DNA of 10,303 bases from JBEKYD01 sp049509915 (GTDB lineage: Bacteria > Acidobacteriota > Terriglobia > Bryobacterales > Bryobacteraceae): positions 1-10,303 of the forward strand of contig JBEKZL010000265.1 in the NCBI GenBank assembly GCA_049509915.1. Reading direction: 5' to 3'. The notes under the pieces were generated by a model that was not told the origin of the DNA, did no database searches, and saw only the letters and a program-made list of their open reading frames with translations. Every line of letters begins with the position of its first letter. Position 1 is the first letter of the stretch. Below, in pieces: positions 1 to 5,346 of the stretch. The translations under genes and the position numbers were made by a program.

Positions 1-115
1 ATGAAACCAGTCGGAAAGCCGGATGCCTGAAAGAGGCACGTCCGGTTTGATGAGCCGGGATGGGAAACAGGGCGGGCGCTCAATGTCCGCTTCCCGCGCC
101 CATCCTCGACTCTAC
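1..115 (+). ncRNA. Group II intron 3' end (domains V and VI)
   Basis: This is the 3' terminal part of a self-splicing group II intron; the ribozyme body and its reverse transcriptase would lie left of the window. Domain V is visible at 16-48. An 8-bp lower helix pairs 16-23 with 41-48 and contains the catalytic AGC triad at 17-19. A two-base bulge lies at 39-40, and an upper helix pairs 24-28 with 34-38 around a GAAAG loop. Domain VI follows: 58-64 pairs perfectly with 99-105. The end CTCGACTCTAC fits the usual AY 3' terminus, placing the splice boundary near 115. The match rests on secondary structure and remembered domain V sequences. The intron class was not determined, and it may be a full intron or a leftover fragment. 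Confidence 0.8.
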
Positions 116-247
116 CGGGGCTGCAGCCAAGAGTGGCCGCGCCACGCCGGAATTGGCATGGTCATTTCCTGACAGGCCCTTAGGTACGGATTGAAGTACG
201 AGCCCACAGTCCAGTCGGGCTTGTTTTAATACCTATGGCGGACCAGC
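116..247. other. Intergenic gap after the intron
   Basis: This stretch would be the 3' exon flank of the intron and the 3' flank of the minus-strand SDR. The only structure seen is a weak 5-bp stem (201-205 with 217-221) followed by TGTTTT on the plus strand. It has the shape of a terminator but no plus-strand gene inside the window feeds into it. No open reading frame with coding character was found. Confidence 0.4.
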
Positions 248-1084
248 TCAGATGGTCATCGCGGCGAAGCCGCCGTCAACCCGCACCAAGCTGCCGGTGA
301 CAAACGAGGAGGCCTTGTCGGAAGCCAGGTATACGGCCGCACCGATCAACTCAGAGGGCACGCCGTACCGGCCCATGGGTGTGTGTTTCATGATGGAAGC
401 CGTGCGCTCCTCGGTGAGAAGCTTGCGGTTTTGCTCGGCTGGAAAGAAACCGGGCAGAATGGCATTCACGCGGACGCGATACGGAGCGAACTCGCGCGCC
501 AGGAATTGGGTGATCTGGTTTACGCCGCCCTTTGCCACCGAATAGGTGAACACCTTCGATAACGGGGGTCCCGACGAAGCCGAGGAAATGTTGATAATAG
601 ACCCGCCTTTTCCGGCCTCGATCATAGCCTTGCCAAACACCTGGCAAGCCAGGAAAATGCTGCGCAGATCGACGGCGATGATGCGCTCCCATTCGGCTTC
701 CTCGATTTCAAAAAACGGGGTGCCCGAATTAATGCCCGCCGCGTTCAACAGAATATCGACACCGCCGAATTTCTCCAGCGTGCATTCGAGGAGGCGCTGG
801 ACATCCGCCTTGCGGCTGACGTCGGCCTGGCAGGCCAGAGACTTGCGCCCCATGCCGAGGATCGCGCCGGCATGCCGTTTCGCCTGATCTTCGTTCAGAT
901 CGGCGATCACGACGTTCGCGCCCGCTCCCGCCAGTCCCATGGCCATCTCGCCCGCCAGCACTCCTCCTCCGCCCACCACCACGGCGGTTTTCCCCGCCAG
1001 CGAGAACAGCTTCTCAATCAAGGATTGGGCTTCCACCTCGGTGCCGTTCCCGCTTTCCACCGGAGCTTCCATAGTAGTGTTCAT
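248..1084 (-). CDS. SDR oxidoreductase, mannonate oxidoreductase (fructuronate reductase) type
   Basis: This is a 278-aa classical short-chain dehydrogenase/reductase. The Rossmann glycine stretch GGGG is at 38-41 and is followed by VLAGEMA, a form typical of the SDR D-mannonate oxidoreductase group. Also visible are NAAG at 114-117, catalytic Ser168, Tyr181 and Lys185 (YSVAK), and a C-terminal VDGGF. Asp62 after the second strand suggests NAD(H) preference. Asp139 stands where the tetrad Asn usually sits. About 30 residues precede the core, longer than usual. The start lies 3 bases after the stop of the upstream cysteine-rich gene, and a GAGGAG about 15 bases upstream is rather distant, so translational coupling is likely. 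The likely role is D-mannonate/D-fructuronate interconversion in cytosolic hexuronate catabolism. A KduD-like or other sugar-acid dehydrogenase role is the alternative; the substrate is inferred, the SDR fold is certain. Confidence 0.85.
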   Translation of the reverse strand: MNTTMEAPVESGNGTEVEAQSLIEKLFSLAGKTAVVVGGGGVLAGEMAMGLAGAGANVVIADLNEDQAKRHAGAILGMGRKSLACQADVSRKADVQRLLECTLEKFGGVDILLNAAGINSGTPFFEIEEAEWERIIAVDLRSIFLACQVFGKAMIEAGKGGSIINISSASSGPPLSKVFTYSVAKGGVNQITQFLAREFAPYRVRVNAILPGFFPAEQNRKLLTEERTASIMKHTPMGRYGVPSELIGAAVYLASDKASSFVTGSLVRVDGGFAAMTI

Positions 1085-1087
1085 GGC

Positions 1088-1261
1088 TTAAATCGTTGTC
1101 TCCTCGTACTCTTCCAGATCGTCGAGCGTTGCCTGAGCCCGTCGCTTTTCGTCCAGGCTTTCCGCCAGCGGGCACCAGCAAACCTCGCAAATGTCGAGTT
1201 CTCTGCCCTCGAACTCTTTTTGGAGACACGCGGCAGCGTTTCCGCAGAGGTCACATGTCAT
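1088..1261 (-). CDS. Small cysteine-rich (zinc-ribbon-like) protein, 57 aa
   Basis: This short gene was found by reading the minus strand directly. It begins with MTCDLCGN and ends with EEYEETTI. Cysteines are at 3, 6, 12, 25, 28 and 30: a CxxC pair near the N-terminus and a CxxCxC cluster 19 residues on, spaced like a treble-clef or zinc-ribbon knuckle. The second half (about 34-57) is charged, predicted helical and acidic at the end. Support for translation is good: GGAGG lies 6 bases before the ATG (1268-1272 on the plus strand), a promoter-like pair is upstream, and the TAA stop is separated from the SDR start by three bases. The function is unknown. Metal binding is inferred from the cysteines; a regulator or an assembly partner of the SDR are guesses. 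Confidence 0.7.
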   Translation of the reverse strand: MTCDLCGNAAACLQKEFEGRELDICEVCWCPLAESLDEKRRAQATLDDLEEYEETTI

Positions 1262-1289
1262 GCATTTCCTCCGGATCCCATCACCGACG

Positions 1290-1319
1290 AATGTAACAAG
1301 TTTCAGAGATAGAGGTCAA
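1290..1319 (-). promoter_or_regulatory. Predicted sigma-70 promoter for the cysteine-rich protein/SDR pair
   Basis: On the minus strand TTGACC (1314-1319, 5 of 6 consensus bases) is separated by 18 bases from TACATT (1290-1295, 4 of 6). Transcription would start near 1283, leaving a leader of roughly 22 bases that contains the GGAGG. The surrounding stretch is AT-richer than its neighbours. Only sequence resemblance supports it. Confidence 0.4.
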
Positions 1320-1343
1320 TTAAGGCAAAATACCGAGGAGGCC

Positions 1344-1463
1344 GTGGGGCAGACCATCGTTTATGTGCTACCCCGCAATTCGCCGGATACGTTCCGCCCG
1401 AGGGCGAGGACGATTGAACTGAATGCCGGATGTAGGGCCACATAAAACGATGGTCTGCCCTAC
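1344..1463. repeat. Inverted pair of a dispersed intergenic repeat
   Basis: The plus-strand unit at 1344-1367 reads GTGGGGCAGACCATCG followed by TTTATGTG. The unit at 1439-1463 is its reverse complement with one changed base and one extra T. The two 24-25-base arms enclose 71 bases, giving a long potential hairpin that starts 11 bases beyond the LysR stop. Single or variant copies lie at 4357-4387, 5326-5346 and 8751-8768. The arrangement resembles REP/BIME doublets or a small MITE. Inside the loop only a short CGCCC/GGGCG stem is seen, and no reading frame of note. Confidence 0.75.
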
Positions 1464-1473
1464 GGCGCGGGCG

Positions 1474-2367
1474 CTACTTGTCCGGCGTCATCGTGTCGCG
1501 CAGAAACCGGGCGATGGAATCGGTAAGCGCGCGGCGGTTTTCGGTGCGCGCCATGGCCAGCGCCTGGGTACGGCATAGCCGGCGCCCTTTTACGCGGTAG
1601 ATCTGGTAGAACCGGGAGCCGCCGGTCAGCGCCTTCACCGGCAGCATCGAGTAGCCGAAGCCGGTTTCGACCAGCCGCTTGATGGCTTCGGTGTCGTCGG
1701 CCTCCATGATCACACGGGGGGTCACCCCGAATTCCCGCAGGAACCCGTCGATCATCGACCGCATATTGCTTCGCTTGGGATACAGCAGGAAGGGCACGCC
1801 CACCAGCTCCTCGGGCTCGATGGAATCGATGCGCCGCCCGCTGACACGCCGCTGCGAGGGCTTGATGATCACCAACTCCTCCTCGAACAGCGGCATCACG
1901 TCCAGGCCGTCGTCGGGATAGGGCAGCGAGATCACCGCCAGGTCGAAGCGGCGGGCATGGAGGCCGGCCACCATTTCCTCGGTGGGCGCCACGGTGATAT
2001 CGAGGGTGATGTTGGGATAGTGCTTGCGCAGCAGGCGCAACGGCCGTCCCAACTGGTGGCCGAGCGCGGTGCCGCCGGCGGCCAAATGGAACGGGCGCCG
2101 GTCGTTAATCGGGTCGCTTTCGAACTCGTGGAGGATCTGGCGCATCTGCGCCATGACCGCGCGCGCCTGTTCGGCCAGCCGCAGGGCCGAAGGCGTCGGC
2201 ACCAGGCGTTTGCCGGCGCGCACGAACAGGTCGGCGTGCAGCTCGGAAGCCAGATTGTGCAGTTGCAGGCTGACGGCGCCCGGCGTGAGGTTCACTTTTT
2301 CCGCCGCATGAGTCACGCTGGAACAGTCCAGAACGGCAAGAAATAATTCGAGCTGCCGGAAATCCAT
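1474..2367 (-). CDS. LysR-family transcriptional regulator
   Basis: This is a 297-aa LysR-type regulator, the usual length for the family. The winged helix-turn-helix occupies about residues 1-60, opening MDFRQLELFLAVLD. Its recognition region runs through AAEKVNLTPGAVSLQLHNLA, and LVPTPSA forms the wing end. A linker helix follows, then the two-lobed effector-binding domain at about 92-290, with family-typical ETGFGYSMLP at 234-243. The start chosen is the ATG at 2367, preceded by GGAGGGG; a possible start 27 bases upstream lacks this site. It lies 30 bases downstream of the second SPFH gene on the same strand, so it may be cotranscribed with the SPFH pair. LysR regulators more often control divergent neighbours; there is none here, so its target is unclear. 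It could act on the adjacent SDR operon or elsewhere. Confidence 0.9.
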   Translation of the reverse strand: MDFRQLELFLAVLDCSSVTHAAEKVNLTPGAVSLQLHNLASELHADLFVRAGKRLVPTPSALRLAEQARAVMAQMRQILHEFESDPINDRRPFHLAAGGTALGHQLGRPLRLLRKHYPNITLDITVAPTEEMVAGLHARRFDLAVISLPYPDDGLDVMPLFEEELVIIKPSQRRVSGRRIDSIEPEELVGVPFLLYPKRSNMRSMIDGFLREFGVTPRVIMEADDTEAIKRLVETGFGYSMLPVKALTGGSRFYQIYRVKGRRLCRTQALAMARTENRRALTDSIARFLRDTMTPDK

Positions 2368-2397
2368 CGCCCCTCCGTTAGCACAGCATTGCACGAC

Positions 2398-3300
2398 TCA
2401 AGCGGCCGGCGCCTGGTTTCTGGCGGCCAGCAAACTGGCCAGCACGCCATCGCCGGCCGGCAGCAGCGTTATCCGCGCGCCGCCCGCCAGAATACGTTGC
2501 GCCTCCAGCACTTCGAACAACGCATCGGCCACCGCCGGCTCGCGCGTGATTTCCTGGAGCGCCTGGCCCAGCGTGGCTGGCCGGATGGCGGCGGCCTTGG
2601 CGAATTCAATGGCCGCTTCGCGCTCCGCCGAACTGGTGATCACGCTCACCTGGTTGGCGCCCGCCTGCTTGATCGCCGAGGTCACCTGGCGCAGCCGGTT
2701 CACCACTTTCTCTTCGATCTGCCGGATCATGCCGGCGTCGCGAAAGTGTACCTTGCGGATGTACACGCTGCCGAGCTGGTAGCCCCACTGGCTCGATTTG
2801 GCGCTGCCTTCGGCGCGCACCGCCTGGCTCATGTTGTGCCGCGTTTCCAGCATCTCCGCCAGCGGCATGTTGCTCAGGCAGCGTACCGTGGCGTTGCTGA
2901 CGTTGGCGCGCAGCGAGCCGCGCGGATCGGTGTTCTTGAACAGGAACGCCACCGGATCGCTGATCCACATCTCGTACCAGATGCCGATCCCCATGGGCGC
3001 CCCTTCCTCGGAGTTCACCGGCTGGCTGCGCAGGTATTCCTGGTCGAGCCGCAAGTCGAGCACATAGCAACTACCCAGGAAGTTGATGAACAGCGCCGAC
3101 GGCCCCAGCACGGCCGGCAGAAAATGCAGGCCGGGCTCGTCCAGCACCCCCACCACTTTGCCGAACAGCATGTAGACCCGGCAGGTCCGCTCGTCCACGA
3201 TGGCATAGAGCCCGAACATGCGGGCCAGGCCGAGCAGCACCGGCTCGGCCACGAACCCGCCCACGAAAACCACTAGCGCGGCCACCAGAAAGTCGATCAT
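2398..3300 (-). CDS. SPFH/Band-7 domain membrane protein (second of a pair)
   Basis: This 300-aa protein has an N-terminal hydrophobic segment (about 3-25) followed by the Band-7 opening, GLYAIVDERTCRVYMLFGKV at about 30-49 and PGLHFLP at 56-62. The SPFH core continues to about 190. The C-terminal third is helical and rich in Ala, Glu and Gln, as expected for an oligomerising stalk. SPFH proteins form ring- or cage-like membrane assemblies (HflK/HflC, stomatin, prohibitin, flotillin) that often modulate proteases or membrane domains. The ATG overlaps the TGA of the upstream SPFH gene by four bases (ATGA), with GGAGG 7 bases before it, so translation is coupled and a hetero-oligomer is likely. 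No NfeD or FtsH gene lies beside it. The SPFH family is confident; the partner and role are inferred. Confidence 0.82.
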   Translation of the reverse strand: MIDFLVAALVVFVGGFVAEPVLLGLARMFGLYAIVDERTCRVYMLFGKVVGVLDEPGLHFLPAVLGPSALFINFLGSCYVLDLRLDQEYLRSQPVNSEEGAPMGIGIWYEMWISDPVAFLFKNTDPRGSLRANVSNATVRCLSNMPLAEMLETRHNMSQAVRAEGSAKSSQWGYQLGSVYIRKVHFRDAGMIRQIEEKVVNRLRQVTSAIKQAGANQVSVITSSAEREAAIEFAKAAAIRPATLGQALQEITREPAVADALFEVLEAQRILAGGARITLLPAGDGVLASLLAARNQAPAA

Positions 3301-4292
3301 TTGGACGCCTCCAGGTAGATCTGCTGCGCTTTCTCGAACAGCCCCAGGCGCACGTTGCGCAAATACCCTCCCAGGATGTTCGGCCCCAGGCGGTGTAATT
3401 GCGCCAGCTCCGCCGCCAGCGACTTGACCGGCTCCACTTCGGCTTGCGCCTTGAGCGTTTCGATCTCCACCGCGCGCCGCGACTGCACCACCCGCTGGTC
3501 GGCCCCGGCCTGCGCCAGGCTGATGTCGCTCGATACCTGGTTATGCGCCGTATTGATGGCGGCCAGGGCCGATTCCACGTCCGGCGGAGGGTCGATGCCG
3601 GTGATCAGCGATGCGTCGAAGATCACCCCGTAGCGCGCCGGCGTGGCCTGGCATTCCTTGTCCATGTACTCGTTGAGGTCGCGGAGATTCTTGCGCAGGT
3701 CGTTGATGGAGATGCCAACCATTTCCGATCCCACCAGGGCCGCGGGATTGGATTGCGCGTCGGGCGGCACCTTGGCCTCGAAATTGGCGATGCGCTGCCG
3801 CAGCACCGAAACGAAGTACGCCATCACGTGTACGAACGGCCGCTTAATGCCGAACAGGAACGCGTACAGGTTGGCCTCGCTGATGCGATACCGGATTTGC
3901 CCCGTCAGCCCGGTGTTGAGCTGGTCCTTGGTCACCGCCTCCAGGCGCGTACCCGCGTTATTGGCCGAGGGATCTTCAGGGTCCATGGCCATGTTGACGG
4001 TCATGGTGGCAATCGATACCTTGCGGATTTTCTCCCACGGCATCTTGAAGTAAGGACCGCCGGGTTGGATCACACGCACCTGCGGATAGCTGTAACGCGC
4101 CCGCTCGTCCTCCCGCAACGCCTCCGCCATGGGATCGTCCAGCGTCGTCTTTCCGCCCGAAACCCGCACCGCGCGCCCTAAACGGACCTTGACCGCGCGC
4201 TCGTTCTGATCGACCGTATAGACGCCCATCAGGATTAACCGCAGCAGCGCCCAGGCCAGAAACCCGAACGCGGCGCCAATTACAATTTCCAT
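3297..4292 (-). CDS. SPFH/Band-7 domain membrane protein (first of a pair)
   Basis: This 331-aa protein starts with a membrane segment (about 3-23), followed by a classic Band-7 entry at about 25-43 (YTVDQNERAVKVRLGRAVRV). A polar insertion of about 28 residues (45-72) precedes the PGGPYFKMPWE strand. The SPFH core runs to about 235. Residues 240-300 form a predicted coiled-coil region (QVSSDISLAQ to KAQAEVEPVK) like the helical arms of HflK or flotillin. The start is supported by GAGGTGG a few bases upstream. It is first in the presumed operon SPFH-SPFH-LysR and overlaps the second SPFH gene by ATGA. The pairing mirrors hflK-hflC, but the sequences do not look like canonical HflK or HflC, so I give no gene symbol. 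Confidence 0.82.
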   Translation of the reverse strand: MEIVIGAAFGFLAWALLRLILMGVYTVDQNERAVKVRLGRAVRVSGGKTTLDDPMAEALREDERARYSYPQVRVIQPGGPYFKMPWEKIRKVSIATMTVNMAMDPEDPSANNAGTRLEAVTKDQLNTGLTGQIRYRISEANLYAFLFGIKRPFVHVMAYFVSVLRQRIANFEAKVPPDAQSNPAALVGSEMVGISINDLRKNLRDLNEYMDKECQATPARYGVIFDASLITGIDPPPDVESALAAINTAHNQVSSDISLAQAGADQRVVQSRRAVEIETLKAQAEVEPVKSLAAELAQLHRLGPNILGGYLRNVRLGLFEKAQQIYLEASK

Positions 4293-4309
4293 CGACCCAC
4301 CTCAGGCGT

Positions 4310-4315
4310 AGTATA
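4310..4315 (-). promoter_or_regulatory. Possible -10 element for the SPFH operon
   Basis: TATACT on the minus strand (5 of 6 consensus bases) lies 17 bases before the first SPFH start. No convincing -35 was found at 16-18 bases; the best is CAGACT. The predicted transcript start would fall at the upstream edge of the Shine-Dalgarno sequence, giving a very short leader. Weak call. Confidence 0.25.
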
Positions 4316-4356
4316 CCTGTTTCGGATAGGGAAGTCTGGTTCGAATAGGTCCACTT

Positions 4357-4387
4357 GTGGGGCAGACCTGGGCAGACCATCGTTTTT
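4357..4387 (+). repeat. Dispersed repeat copy with an internal duplication
   Basis: This is a copy of the GTGGGGCAGACCATCG family in which GGGCAGACC occurs twice in tandem before ATCGTTTTT. It lies in the 152-base gap between the VapB-like gene and the SPFH operon, about 65 bases upstream of the first SPFH start. The rest of that gap (4388-4444) shows nothing recognisable. Confidence 0.65.
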
Positions 4388-4444
4388 GGTGGTTTGCCAT
4401 CTGGGGGCTCTATTTCGATGGCGAGAGGTCACGCCGATAAGTTT

Positions 4445-4639
4445 TCAGACTCGCCGAAGCGGCTCATCTGTGTCCCGGCGTCGCTCCACCTTCTCGGACC
4501 GTCTGATCGACCCCCGGCGCATCTCCCGAACCCATTCGTCCGCGCCGCCGGCCAGTTCGGGATGGTCTTCGGCCTGCCAACTCCCTGCCGCGTCCCGGAG
4601 CGCGTCCCGCTGTTCGCGGCGCTGGATTTCCCGGTCCAT
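4445..4639 (-). CDS. VapB-like small antitoxin, solo
   Basis: This 64-aa charged protein opens MDREIQRREQRDALRDAAGS. Its central block WQAEDHPELAGGADEWVREMR resembles the C-terminal toxin-wrapping part of VapB-type antitoxins, where a WxxEDHPEL...WVRxLR pattern is common. It starts 11 bases after the HigA stop on the same strand, so it is probably the third gene of the higBA transcript. A TTG start six bases upstream (4645) is possible; neither start has a strong ribosome site. No PIN-domain VapC frame follows: the next 150 bases hold a repeat and the SPFH promoter region. It may therefore be an orphan left after toxin loss, or a protein with a different partner. The family resemblance is from memory of the motif. 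Confidence 0.5.
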   Translation of the reverse strand: MDREIQRREQRDALRDAAGSWQAEDHPELAGGADEWVREMRRGSIRRSEKVERRRDTDEPLRRV

Positions 4640-4650
4640 GGTCAAACCCG

Positions 4651-4944
4651 TTACTCTTGCGGAATATGTTGGCGCCGCACCTTAATTTTGCTTTCGTCTT
4701 TCCAGGCGGCGGCGAGGTCAAACGCAACCTGCATACGCAACCACGTTTCCGGCGTACTGCCAAATGCCTTGGCCAGGCGGATCGCCATCTCGGTGCTAAT
4801 CCCGGATTTGCCGTTCACGATTTTGGTGAGCGTTTGCCGGGTGACGCCCAGCACCTTCGCGCCCTCGGTGACGGAAATCCCCAACGGCTCAAGGCAATCG
4901 TGCCGAACAATGAGGCCGGGGTGTACGGGATTTTTCATGGGCAT
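4651..4944 (-). CDS. higA: HigA-type antitoxin (XRE-family HTH)
   Basis: This 97-aa protein is an antitoxin of the HigA/VapI group. The opening MPMKNPVHPGLIV and the LEPLGISVTEGAKVLGVTRQ stretch are characteristic. The helix-turn-helix spans about 25-50 (TEGAKVLGVTRQTLTKIVNG), and PETWLRMQVAFDLAAAW at 64-80 matches the conserved C-terminal helix of the family. It neutralises HigB and normally represses the operon promoter through its HTH. It lies 15 bases after the toxin gene; toxin-first order is typical of higBA. Two ATGs are possible, at 4944 and 4938. The ribosome site is weak (AGAAGAA), so coupling to higB translation is likely. Family assignment is confident; the actual DNA target is inferred from the palindrome upstream of higB. 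Confidence 0.9.
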   Translation of the reverse strand: MPMKNPVHPGLIVRHDCLEPLGISVTEGAKVLGVTRQTLTKIVNGKSGISTEMAIRLAKAFGSTPETWLRMQVAFDLAAAWKDESKIKVRRQHIPQE

Positions 4945-4959
4945 GCCGGTTCTTCTGTC

Positions 4960-5238
4960 CTAGTGGTAGTCGATCAGTTCAACGTCCAAAACGTCGGTTC
5001 CTTCAAAGCGGAAAATGATTCGCCAGTTGGCCCGCGCCGTCACGGACCAAAAGCCCTTCATGTCTCCCTTGAGAGCGTGCAGGCGATACCGGGGGAGATC
5101 GAGAGCTTGCGGCGTAGTCGCGGTGTCGAGAATGGTGACAATTCGTTCCACAGTTTCTAAGAGGTCGGGGCGTATTCCGCGCGGGTCGCCGAGCTCGTAA
5201 AGCCGTTTCAAGTCCCGGTGCTTGAAGCTCCTTATCAT
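4960..5238 (-). CDS. higB: HigB-type toxin (RelE/ParE superfamily mRNA interferase)
   Basis: This 92-aa protein has the usual size for HigB. The opening MIRSFKHRDLKRLYELGDPR and the stretches ALDLPRYRLHALKGDMKGFW (about 44-63), SVTARANWRIIFRFEG and VLDVELIDYH are all characteristic. HigB toxins cut mRNA at the ribosome. Conserved basic residues in the HALKGD and NWRI segments are present, so it looks intact. The chosen ATG fits family N-termini; no Shine-Dalgarno precedes it and the best -10 lies only two bases upstream, suggesting a leaderless or nearly leaderless transcript. It is first in the minus-strand order higB-higA-VapB-like. Confidence 0.9.
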   Translation of the reverse strand: MIRSFKHRDLKRLYELGDPRGIRPDLLETVERIVTILDTATTPQALDLPRYRLHALKGDMKGFWSVTARANWRIIFRFEGTDVLDVELIDYH

Positions 5239-5240
5239 TC

Positions 5241-5276
5241 AGCATACACCGTAAACTGTATATTGTCAGGTGTCAA
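5241..5276 (-). promoter_or_regulatory. higBA promoter with overlapping operator palindrome
   Basis: On the minus strand CTGACA (5264-5269) and TATGCT (5241-5246) are separated by 17 bases. A second -35-like TTGACA lies at 5271-5276, with a poorer -10 (TACGGT, 5248-5253) 17 bases on. The inverted repeat ATACA-N8-TGTAT (plus strand 5244-5248 and 5257-5261) overlaps the -10 and spacer, a position suited to HigA autorepression. The stretch is much richer in AT than its surroundings. The autoregulation is inference from the family. Confidence 0.5.
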
Positions 5277-5290
5277 GCTTCTGCCAATGC

Positions 5291-5318
5291 GCGGCAGCGG
5301 TGGCGTTCACCGTGCCGC
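5291..5318 (-). terminator. Stem-loop between the KDG operon and higBA
   Basis: GCGGCAGCGGTG (5291-5302) pairs with CACCGTGCCGC (5308-5318): 11 base pairs with one bulged G and a 5-base loop. It begins 24 bases beyond the SDR stop. No U tract follows on either strand, so it is not a classical intrinsic terminator. It may protect or end the transcript, or insulate higBA from read-through. Confidence 0.35.
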
Positions 5319-5325
5319 AAGGGCC

Positions 5326-5346
5326 GGATGGTCGGCCTGCCCCTAC
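5326..5346 (-). repeat. Divergent dispersed repeat copy overlapping the SDR stop
   Basis: Read on the minus strand this is GTAGGGGCAGGCCGACCATC plus C, a variant of the GTRGGGCAGACCATCG family with a short insertion. Its first bases contain the TAG stop codon of the SDR gene (5343-5345), so the element abuts or supplies the gene end. Confidence 0.45.

Noticed and set aside
201..226. Terminator-like stem followed by TGTTTT.
   Set aside because: The stem is only 5 bp with an 11-base loop and no plus-strand gene feeds into it; kept only as a note in the gap entry.
1344..1463. CRISPR array or tandem repeat.
   Set aside because: There are only two units, in inverted orientation, with no regular spacers and no cas genes.
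2389..3276. Large plus-strand open frame of 295 codons opposite the SPFH gene, and similar long plus-strand frames at 3399-4181 and 5829-7226.
   Set aside because: They are antisense shadows created by GC-rich third positions; composition is His/Arg/Gln-rich and without domains, while the minus-strand frames encode recognisable proteins.
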